Shown here: positions 12,863 to 17,942 of the stretch, piece by piece
Layout: each line of letters opens with the position of its first letter
How positions within the stretch are numbered: position 1 is the first letter of the stretch
DNA from: WHTB01 sp050699035
GTDB taxonomy: Bacteria > Actinomycetota > Actinomycetes > Propionibacteriales > Nocardioidaceae
DNA: 17,942 bases
Direction of reading: 5' to 3'
Assembly (NCBI GenBank): GCA_050699035.1
Contig: JBOHDE010000068.1
Location: 1 to 17,942, forward strand
Made by a program: the position numbers and the translations under genes
The notes under the pieces: model-generated
What the model was told of the DNA's origin: nothing
Seen by the model: only the letters and a program-made list of their open reading frames with translations
The model's database searches: none

Positions 12863-13504
12863 GTGCAGGGGATCGACCTGGCGGGACCCGGCGTCGTCGC
12901 GATCATCCGGCTGCGCACCCTCCGGCCGAGCGACGAGCTGCTCGGCAGCCTGCTCGACGGCGGCGTGCGCAGCCTCGAGGTCACGCTGCCGACCCCTGGT
13001 TCACTGGGAGTGGTCGCCCGATGGCGTGACCTCGCCGGCCCTGGTATCGAGATCGGCGTCGGCACCGTCCGGGATGCCGACGGCGCCCGCCGCGCCGTCG
13101 ACGCGGGCGCGACCTTCCTGGTCACCCCGGCCGTGTGCACGGAGGTGCTGACCGTCGCCCGGGAGGCTGCTGTACCAGTCGTCTGCGGTGCACTGACGCC
13201 GACCGAGATCGAGCGGGCGTACGCCGAGGGCGCGACGAGCGTGAAGGTGTTTCCGGTCGGTCCGGTCGGCGGCCCGAGCTACATCGCCGCGGTCCGCGAG
13301 CCGTTGCCCGACATCCCGCTGGTGCCGACCGGCGGAGTGAGCGCCGACGACGCGCGCGCGTACGCCGCACTGGGTTGTGTGGGGGTCGGCGTCGGCAGCA
13401 GTCTGGTCGAGGAGGCGGTGGTCGGGGCGGGTGACTGGACGGTTGTCGCGGACCGAGCCCGGTCGCTGGTGACCGCCTGGGAGGAAGGCCGCAGCGGTGG
13501 TTGA
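12863..13504 (+). CDS. eda: 2-dehydro-3-deoxy-6-phosphogluconate aldolase (KDPG aldolase / KHG aldolase family)
   Basis: A 213-aa class I aldolase that splits 2-keto-3-deoxy-6-phosphogluconate into pyruvate and glyceraldehyde 3-phosphate, the last Entner-Doudoroff step. The TIM barrel shows AIIRL (13-17), SLEVTLPTP with catalytic Glu39, GVGTV (65-69), FLVTPAVCTEVL (85-96), CGALTPTE (108-115), the Schiff-base lysine Lys128 in VKVFPVG and VPTGGVS (154-160). Length fits the family. GTG 12863 follows GAGGAGGG; TAGAGT at 12826-12831 may be the -10. Its end overlaps the sugar-kinase start by 8 bases, so the two are translationally coupled. Together they turn KDG into central metabolites. The dual 4-hydroxy-2-oxoglutarate activity of the family cannot be excluded. 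Confidence 0.93.
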   Translation: MQGIDLAGPGVVAIIRLRTLRPSDELLGSLLDGGVRSLEVTLPTPGSLGVVARWRDLAGPGIEIGVGTVRDADGARRAVDAGATFLVTPAVCTEVLTVAREAAVPVVCGALTPTEIERAYAEGATSVKVFPVGPVGGPSYIAAVREPLPDIPLVPTGGVSADDARAYAALGCVGVGVGSSLVEEAVVGAGDWTVVADRARSLVTAWEEGRSGG

Positions 13505-14441
13505 CGTCCTCACGCTGGGCGAGGTCTTGGCATCGTTGCGGGCCCACGGGCCGGTCCGGACGGCCGGTCGGCTCGGCCTTTCCGTCGCCGGTGCCGAGGC
13601 CAACGTCTGCATCGGACTCGCCCGCCTGGGGCATCTGGCCCGCTTCGTCGGTGTCGTCGGCGGCGATCAGCTCGGCGCCCTCGCGGTCCGTACGCTGCGC
13701 GCCGAAGGCGTGGACATCTCCGCGCTTCGCCGGTCCGGATCGGCCACCGGGATCGTGCTCTTCGAGCGGCGGCTGCCCGGGGTGTCCCGGGTCGACTATC
13801 ACCGCACTTCGTCGGCGGGTACGGAGCTTGCCGCCGCTGACGTCGACCGGGCCTGGGACCCGGCTCCGCGGATCCTGCACGTGACCGGCATCACGACGGC
13901 GCTGGGCGACGGCTGCCGGGAGGCCGTCCGGCATGCAGTGGCGACGGCGCGCACCGCGGGCACGACCGTCTGCCTCGACATCAACGACCGTCGTCGGCTG
14001 TGGCCGGCCGACCAGGCCCGGGCGGTGCTCCAGCCGCTGGTCGACGAGGTCGACATCCTGGTCGGGTCCGAGGAGGAGATCGCCCTGGTCGCCGCGGATC
14101 CCGCCGCTCCGGTCGACGGACAGGCACGCGAGCTGCTCGCCCGGGGAGTCACCGAGGTGGTCGTCAAGCAGGGCGCCGACGGTGCGACGCTCCATCGGTC
14201 TGACGGCACGACGGCGCAGCCGGCGCATCCGGTCGAGGCCGTTGACCCGGTCGGCGCTGGAGACGCGTTCGTGGCCGGCTACCTATCCGCGACGCTGGAC
14301 GGCCTGGCACCGGCCGCGCGGCTGGCGCGTGGGGTCGCCGTCGGCGCGTTCGCGGTCGCCGGTGTCGGAGACTGGGAAGGTCTGCCGACCCGCGACGAGC
14401 TCGACCTGCTGGCTTCACCCGACGGTTCGGTGATCCGGTAA
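13497..14441 (+). CDS. PfkB-family sugar kinase, probable 2-keto-3-deoxygluconate kinase
   Basis: A 314-aa ribokinase-like enzyme. Family elements are LTLGEVLASL (5-14), the GAEANVCIGLARLG signature (32-45, equivalent to GGxxxNxAxxLARLG), VDILVGSEEE (185-193), VVKQGADGAT (222-231) and DPVGAGDAFVAGYL (250-263) with the anion hole GAGD and catalytic Asp256. KDG kinase is inferred mainly from coupling to the KDPG aldolase and from VDYHRTSSAGTEL (99-111), comparable to the substrate-contacting YYR-x-x-S stretch of KDG kinases; other keto-sugar acids are possible. GTG 13497 overlaps the aldolase stop. No dehydratase, transporter or regulator accompanies the pair. The 3' end overlaps the opposing membrane-protein gene by 27 bases. 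Confidence 0.9.
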   Translation: MVDVLTLGEVLASLRAHGPVRTAGRLGLSVAGAEANVCIGLARLGHLARFVGVVGGDQLGALAVRTLRAEGVDISALRRSGSATGIVLFERRLPGVSRVDYHRTSSAGTELAAADVDRAWDPAPRILHVTGITTALGDGCREAVRHAVATARTAGTTVCLDINDRRRLWPADQARAVLQPLVDEVDILVGSEEEIALVAADPAAPVDGQARELLARGVTEVVVKQGADGATLHRSDGTTAQPAHPVEAVDPVGAGDAFVAGYLSATLDGLAPAARLARGVAVGAFAVAGVGDWEGLPTRDELDLLASPDGSVIR

Positions 14442-14834
14442 CGGCGCGCGCTCGGTGCGCAGGGCAAAGACGCCCGCCGCCGCGACGCCGAGGGCGCCGG
14501 CGATCTCGGCCAGGGACGCTGCCTGCGAGACGACGCTGGCACCGCCCTCGACGAACGAGTCGCTGAACACGCTCCAGGTCGGCAACCAATGGGCGGCGGC
14601 GAACCCGACGGCAAGGGGGAGGCCCGCCGCGACGGCGACGACCGGTGCCCACCGATGCCCGACCAGGATCAGCACGACGGTGACGATCGTCCAGGCCATC
14701 CCGGCGTATCCCGCCCAGAGCAGCTCGGTCGATACGCTGTCCGTACCCCGGCGGAAGTGGTCGGCGTTGTGCAGTGACGAACTGATCGCCAGGCCCACCG
14801 CCGCAACCTTGAGCGCACCTGTGCTCGTCCCCAT
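14415..14834 (-). CDS. Small four-helix membrane protein, hypothetical
   Basis: A 139-aa protein with four hydrophobic segments at about 8-22, 36-59, 62-82 and 103-126. Between helices 1 and 2 is a polar HNADHFRRGTDSVS loop with two His and two Asp, a possible metal or substrate site that I cannot assign to a named family. The ATG at 14834 has no clear ribosome-binding site. The C-terminal 27 bases overlap the sugar kinase end on the opposite strand. Hydrophobic periodicity and G/C-rich third positions support a real gene. Confidence 0.75.
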   Translation of the reverse strand: MGTSTGALKVAAVGLAISSSLHNADHFRRGTDSVSTELLWAGYAGMAWTIVTVVLILVGHRWAPVVAVAAGLPLAVGFAAAHWLPTWSVFSDSFVEGGASVVSQAASLAEIAGALGVAAAGVFALRTERAPLPDHRTVG

Positions 14835-14884
14835 GCACCACGAGTTTGCCTTATCGCCTCGGCTGCGCCCGCGGTCACCCCTCC

Positions 14885-14908
14885 CTCGCGCCGAGGTTGC
14901 GCGTATGT
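14885..14908 (+). repeat. 24-bp direct repeat, copy 1
   Basis: Starts CTCGCGCCGAGG and ends GCGCGTATGT; identical over all 24 bases to copy 2. CGCAGAT follows immediately, whereas in copy 2 CGCAGAT precedes the repeat. Confidence 0.85.
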
Positions 14909-14960
14909 CGCAGATCCTGGAAAGAAGTGAGCCCGGCGATCGCTACCCGGTTTCCGGTCG

Positions 14961-15010
14961 GTCGCGTGTCAGGTGGTGGGCCTGACGTCGCGGGGCCGAT
15001 GACACGCGAC
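14961..15010. repeat. 11-bp perfect inverted repeat
   Basis: GTCGCGTGTCA (14961-14971) and TGACACGCGAC (15000-15010) are separated by 28 bases. It may be a paired operator or the stem of a structured element; it lies inside the gene-free region. Confidence 0.75.
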
Positions 15011-15116
15011 TGGGGCGGCGGTGACCGGGCGCCGGCGGGCGGACCCGCGTGCATTCTGCGGACACCTGTCGGCAGGCAACACCGCGGACCGATCTCGGCG
15101 TGCCTGGGCGACTTCA

Positions 15117-15173
15117 CCCCTCGAACCGCCATTTTCGGCCCCGATTCCGGGCTCAGAATGTCGGTTCGGAGGG
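15117..15173. repeat. Imperfect long hairpin
   Basis: CGAACCGCCATTTT (15122-15135) and AGAATGTCGGTTCG (15155-15168) are complementary at 12 of 14 positions, with partial pairing continuing outward into CCCC/GGG. The 19-base loop contains a second small GCCC/GGGC stem. Confidence 0.5.
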
Positions 15174-15240
15174 TGATGTTGTGGCGGGGGGCACGGACAA
15201 GCAGTTCCCGGGGCACGGGTGCGGCGCCAGCCCGCAGATA

Positions 15241-15264
15241 CTCGCGCCGAGGTTGCGCGTATGT
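15241..15264 (+). repeat. 24-bp direct repeat, copy 2
   Basis: Identical to 14885-14908, 356 bases further on in the same orientation, and 25 bases past the end of the GlxA-type regulator gene. Flanking bases differ. Confidence 0.85.
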
Positions 15265-15289
15265 TCACGCGGCGGCCCGCGCCCCGAGG

Positions 15290-16255
15290 CTAGGCGACCA
15301 CGGGCTCGTGGAAGGTGCGCCGGTACGCGCTTGGCGACACGCCGAGGGAACGGCTGAAATGACTGCGCAGGTTGGCCGGCGTGCCGAACCCGCAGGCGGC
15401 GGCGATCCACTGCACCGGCCGGTCGGTGGTTTCGAGCAGCTGCTGAGCGCGGCGGACACGCTGCTGCAACAGCCACCGGAGAGGCGAGACGCCGAGACTG
15501 GAGGTGAACCTGCGCTCCAGCGTGCGGGTGCTCACCTCGGCCCACTGCGCCATGTCGGCGACGGTGAGCGGCTGGTGGAGGAGCTCGTTGGCCTTGTCCA
15601 GCAGCGGGCCGAGCCAGTCGTCGGGTGTGGGTTGCGGGGTCTGCGAGTACTGTGCCTGGCCGCCGTCGCGATGAGGCGGCGTGACGAGTCGGCGGGCGAG
15701 CTCGGCGGCCACTGCGGCGCCGTGGTCGACACGGACCACGTGCAGGCAGGCGTCGATGGCGGCCGCGGTGCCGGCGGAGGTGATGACGTTGTCGTCCTCG
15801 ACGTACAGCACGCTGGGGTCAACCTGGACCTGTGGGTGGCGCCGGGTCAGCTCGGCGGCGTGCATCCAGTGCGTCGTGGCCCGACGTCCGTCGAGGACGC
15901 CGGCGGCGGCGAGGACGAACGCGCCGGAACAGATGGAGACGATGCGGGTGCCGCGCTGGTGCGCCGCCCGGACCGCGTCGACCAGGTCGGTGGGGGGTTC
16001 GGCGTGGACGTTCGCACACGCCGGGACGACGAGGGTGTCTGCGCGCTCCAGCGCGGAATGATCTGCGGCCGCGGGCAGGAAGAAGCCGGCGGCCAACTGC
16101 ACCGGCGCAGAGCCGAGCCCGACAACCGAGAACTCGTACCAGGGGGACGCGAGGTCCGACCGGTCGACCCCGAACACCTCGCAGGGGACGGCAGCCTCGA
16201 AGATCGGCATCCCCGCCACGACGGCCATGGTCACCTGGTGCACTTCGCGCCTCAT
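15290..16255 (-). CDS. GlxA-type transcriptional regulator (DJ-1/PfpI + AraC domains)
   Basis: A 321-aa regulator. The N-terminal DJ-1/PfpI-like domain (about 5-190) has FEAAVPCEVFGVDR, DTLVVPACANVH and the nucleophile elbow VSICSGAFVLAAAGVLDGRRATTHW (Cys109), then SAGTAAAIDACLHVV. The C-terminal AraC/XylS domain (about 215-318) has two helix-turn-helix units: LTVADMAQWAEVSTRTLERRF and VQWIAAACGFGTPANLRSHFSRSLGVSPSAYRR. It probably senses a small metabolite or redox state and controls the divergent rhodanese operon. ATG 16255 has no Shine-Dalgarno, but TAGATT lies 6 bases upstream, so it is probably leaderless. A TGTCG/CGACA repeat covers the likely -35. Confidence 0.95.
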   Translation of the reverse strand: MRREVHQVTMAVVAGMPIFEAAVPCEVFGVDRSDLASPWYEFSVVGLGSAPVQLAAGFFLPAAADHSALERADTLVVPACANVHAEPPTDLVDAVRAAHQRGTRIVSICSGAFVLAAAGVLDGRRATTHWMHAAELTRRHPQVQVDPSVLYVEDDNVITSAGTAAAIDACLHVVRVDHGAAVAAELARRLVTPPHRDGGQAQYSQTPQPTPDDWLGPLLDKANELLHQPLTVADMAQWAEVSTRTLERRFTSSLGVSPLRWLLQQRVRRAQQLLETTDRPVQWIAAACGFGTPANLRSHFSRSLGVSPSAYRRTFHEPVVA

Positions 16256-16261
16256 GGCGCG

Positions 16262-16289
16262 AATCTAGCGCATGTTGTCGTTTGCGACA
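16262..16289 (-). promoter_or_regulatory. GlxA-type regulator promoter (leaderless) with overlapping inverted repeat
   Basis: On the minus strand TGTCGC (16289-16284), a 16-base spacer and TAGATT (16267-16262) precede ATG 16255 by 6 bases. TGTCG-TTTG-CGACA at 16276-16289 covers the -35, suitable for autoregulation and control of the divergent operon. Confidence 0.45.
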
Positions 16290-16327
16290 CTCACGGTGTT
16301 CGGCCTGGTCCTGCCACTCTCGCCGAC

Positions 16328-16795
16328 ATGGACGAAAAAGTACGGCTGGCCGCAGCCAGCCAGGTCACCGCCACCCCGGCCGCATCGGCCGACCGGGCGA
16401 TGGCGCACCTCCGCGACAAGCTCTCCCTCGAGGCGGACCCGGCCGACGTGGCGAAGGCGATCGAGAGCGGCACGGTCGACTTCACCCTGGTCGACTGCCG
16501 GGCTGCTGGGAACTACAACAAGACCCACCTGCCCGGGGCGATCAGCCTGCCGTTGTCCGAGATCACCGACGAGGCCATCAGCCAGCTGCCCGATGGCCTG
16601 CTGGTCACCTACTGCTGGGGACCGTCGTGCAACGCGTCGAACAAGGGCGCGCTGGCGCTGTCCGCCTACGGCCGGCAGGTCAAGGAGATGATCGGTGGGA
16701 TCGAGTACTGGATCCGCGAGGGCCATCCCACCGAAGGCCGCCGACCGGTGATGCGGGGCGAAGAACGCCCGACGGACTGGGGTCTCGTTGTATGA
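16328..16795 (+). CDS. Rhodanese-like domain protein
   Basis: A 155-aa single-domain rhodanese. Residues 37-48 (DPADVAKAIESG) and VDFTLVDCRAAGNYNKTHLPGAISLPLSEI (50-79) are the typical front half (D-x-R, H-x-PGA). The active-site loop begins with Cys96 in YCWGPSCNASNKGA, and the domain ends VKEMIGGIEYWIREGHP. It would carry a cysteine persulfide for sulfur transfer; a second Cys (101) in the loop could form a disulfide. The N-terminal 20 residues are low-complexity. ATG 16328 has no ribosome-binding site, so a short or absent leader is likely. It is divergent from the GlxA-type regulator and overlaps the ATP-grasp gene by 4 bases (ATGA). Confidence 0.94.
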   Translation: MDEKVRLAAASQVTATPAASADRAMAHLRDKLSLEADPADVAKAIESGTVDFTLVDCRAAGNYNKTHLPGAISLPLSEITDEAISQLPDGLLVTYCWGPSCNASNKGALALSAYGRQVKEMIGGIEYWIREGHPTEGRRPVMRGEERPTDWGLVV

Positions 16796-17682
16796 CGGAG
16801 CGGCCGCCAGGCCGTCCCGGCGAGGCGCCGGTCTACCTGGTGACCAGTGCCGACCAACCAGAGCTCGGTGCCGACGACCAGCTGCTGCACCGGGAGCTGA
16901 CGGCGGCGGGCGTGCCGAGTCAGATCGCCATCTGGACCGACCCCGAGGTGGACTGGGCCGCGGCGTCGGTCTGCGTCCTGCGGTCCGTGTGGGACTACCA
17001 CCTGGAACCCGCCCGGTTCCACTCCTGGCTCTACCAGCTCGAGCCGGTCGCCACCGTACTCAACCCTCCTGCGCTGGTGAGGTGGAACGCCCACAAGGGC
17101 TACCTGCGCAAGCTCGCCGCAGCCGGCGTGCCGACGATCGAGACCGCGTGGCTCGGCCACGGCGAGCCGGCCGACCTCACCGAGGTGATGCGGGCGCGGG
17201 GCTGGAACGCGGCGATCGTCAAACCCGCCGTCTCCGCGTCGGCGTGGAAGACGGCCAAGGTCGAGCTCGGCGACCCGGAGGGACAGCACCTGGTCGATGA
17301 CCTGATCGGGCACACCGACGTGATGGTCCAACCCTGGCTGGACACCATCGAGCGCGACGGGGAGGTCGCCGTCATCGCCATCGGCGGCGAGGTGACCCAC
17401 GCCGCCGGCCGGGCCTCGGCGCTGACCGGCGGCATCGAGTCCACCCGGCATGGGTGGCCCCATCGGTTGTGTCCCGACGAGCACGCGTTGGCCTCGTTCG
17501 TACTGTCACTGCTGCCCACCACCCCGTTGTACGCCCGCGTCGACCTGGTCCGAGACGAACACGGCCGACTTCTGCTGGGCGAGCTGGAGCTGATCGAACC
17601 CGTGCTCTACCTGCACCACAGCCGGCCCGCCCTGGAGCGACTGGTCGCCGCCCTGGCCCCTGGAGGAACGACCCGTGCCTGA
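16792..17682 (+). CDS. ATP-grasp family protein (RimK/glutathione-synthetase-like ligase)
   Basis: A 296-aa predicted carboxylate-amine/thiol ligase. The N-terminal domain has LVTSADQPELGADDQLLHREL and SVCVLRSVWDYHLEPARFHSWL (R-S-x-W-D-Y is typical of this ATP-grasp subgroup). Then come WNAHKGYLRKLAAAGVPTIETAW, the nucleotide-binding IVKPAVSASAWKT (142-154), a VQPWLDTIERDGEVAVIAIGGEVTHA strand set and the metal-binding end YARVDLVRDEHGRLLLGELELIEPVLYL. The ligated substrates are unknown; relatives are often misnamed glutathione synthetase. It overlaps the rhodanese gene by 4 bases and the DinB-like gene by 8, so all three should be made together. A GGAGGA inside its end serves the next gene. 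Confidence 0.9.
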   Translation: MTERPPGRPGEAPVYLVTSADQPELGADDQLLHRELTAAGVPSQIAIWTDPEVDWAAASVCVLRSVWDYHLEPARFHSWLYQLEPVATVLNPPALVRWNAHKGYLRKLAAAGVPTIETAWLGHGEPADLTEVMRARGWNAAIVKPAVSASAWKTAKVELGDPEGQHLVDDLIGHTDVMVQPWLDTIERDGEVAVIAIGGEVTHAAGRASALTGGIESTRHGWPHRLCPDEHALASFVLSLLPTTPLYARVDLVRDEHGRLLLGELELIEPVLYLHHSRPALERLVAALAPGGTTRA

Positions 17683-17942
17683 CCGCATGATCGACCCGAT
17701 CGAGATCCCCGACGCCACCAGCGATCCCGCCGCGTACGTACAGGCGCTCGTCGACGCCCTCGGCGGGCGGGATGCGCTCGAGGTGTACGAGTCCACGGCC
17801 GGCCGCGTGCGCGAGCTGTGTGCGTCGCTGACCGACGAGCAGTGGGACATCCCGATGGCTGACGGCGAATGGTCGGCGCTGCAGGTCGTCGGACACCTCG
17901 TTGACGTCGACATCGTGTATGGGTTCCGGTTCCGGCTCGTGC
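17675..17942 (+). CDS. DinB-superfamily protein, 5' part only (cut by window edge)
   Basis: The first 89 codons of a gene running off the right edge. Translation gives an N-terminus with DPAAYVQALVDALGGRDALEVYESTAGRVREL, then a segment ending DGEWSALQVVGHLVDVDIVYGFRFRLV. W-S-x-x-x-V-V-G-H-L-x-D-x-D/E is the second-helix metal-binding signature of DinB-fold proteins, which includes thiol-dependent transferases and maleylpyruvate isomerases; His in GHL would be the first ligand. GTG 17675 is chosen because GGAGGA sits 7 bases upstream inside the ATP-grasp gene, whose stop it overlaps by 8 bases; ATG 17687 is an in-frame alternative. The remaining metal ligands lie outside the window. Confidence 0.85.
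   Translation, partial: MPDRMIDPIEIPDATSDPAAYVQALVDALGGRDALEVYESTAGRVRELCASLTDEQWDIPMADGEWSALQVVGHLVDVDIVYGFRFRLV

Larger units (their letters stand above)
14835..15289. other. 455-bp gene-free region with repeats
   Basis: Open frames here are Arg/Pro/Gly-rich on both strands, lack third-position coding bias and resemble no protein. The region holds the two 24-bp direct repeats, an 11-bp inverted repeat and an imperfect long hairpin, listed separately. It lies between a gene starting at 14834 and one ending at 15290, both on the minus strand. Confidence 0.7.

Noticed and set aside
14875..15216. Candidate minus-strand gene in the gene-free region
   Set aside because: Composition is Pro/Arg/Gly-rich without coding bias or motifs; it covers the inverted repeat and hairpin.
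14846..16327. Long plus-strand open frame in front of and in phase with the rhodanese gene
   Set aside because: It is antisense to the GlxA-type regulator and crosses the repeat region; the rhodanese domain is complete from ATG 16328.

Overview
This is a high-GC, gene-dense window with short intergenic gaps. It looks like the chromosome of an actinobacterium. Supporting signs are strong G/C preference at third codon positions, GTG starts, several genes whose -10 box directly abuts the start codon, a class E-like sortase, two ECF sigma factors of the anti-sigma-free, C-terminally extended kind (ECF41 and ECF42), and stand-alone LigD-type modules. Propionibacteriales (Nocardioides/Kribbella-like) is a reasonable guess, but the sequence alone does not settle it. 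I see no rRNA, tRNA, CRISPR, phage or transposase genes.

Layout. Positions 191-1156 (+) encode an ATP-dependent DNA ligase of LigD/LigC type, closed by a strong hairpin. On the minus strand, 3714 down to 1234 holds a carboxymuconolactone-decarboxylase-like protein, an ECF41 sigma factor, a YceI protein and a tiny Cys-rich protein. The first two form an ECF41 unit preceded by a near-perfect ECF41 promoter. Positions 3852-4927 (+) carry a free-standing NTF2/SnoaL-like protein and a LOG-family phosphoribohydrolase. Then come a lipoprotein sortase (-), a VOC/glyoxalase-fold protein (+) and a LigD polymerase-domain protein (-). Positions 7277-10158 (+) are a colinear set: DUF998 membrane protein, RibD/DHFR-like reductase, YCII (DGPF) protein and ECF42 sigma factor, the last two overlapping by 4 bp. 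Next is a slipin (SPFH) gene (-) divergent from a MarR regulator (+), with a clean 19-bp palindrome between them, followed by a YkvA/DUF1232 protein (-).

The right third starts with a GNAT acetyltransferase (+) whose upstream region carries two abutting long palindromes. It continues with a KDPG-aldolase/KDG-kinase pair (+, overlapping by 8 bp) and a four-helix membrane protein (-). A 455-bp gene-free stretch follows, containing two identical 24-bp direct repeats and an 11-bp inverted repeat. A GlxA-type AraC regulator (-) is then divergent from a tightly coupled rhodanese / ATP-grasp / DinB-fold gene set (+) that runs off the right edge.

Functional themes: a dismantled NHEJ toolkit (ligase and polymerase as separate genes 5 kb apart, no Ku in view); two sigma factors that carry their own regulatory domains; the lower Entner-Doudoroff/ketodeoxygluconate steps; and an uncharacterised rhodanese/ATP-grasp/DinB cluster, which together with the unexplained repeats is the best candidate for something undescribed. 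All functional calls are from reading motifs; no database search was possible.
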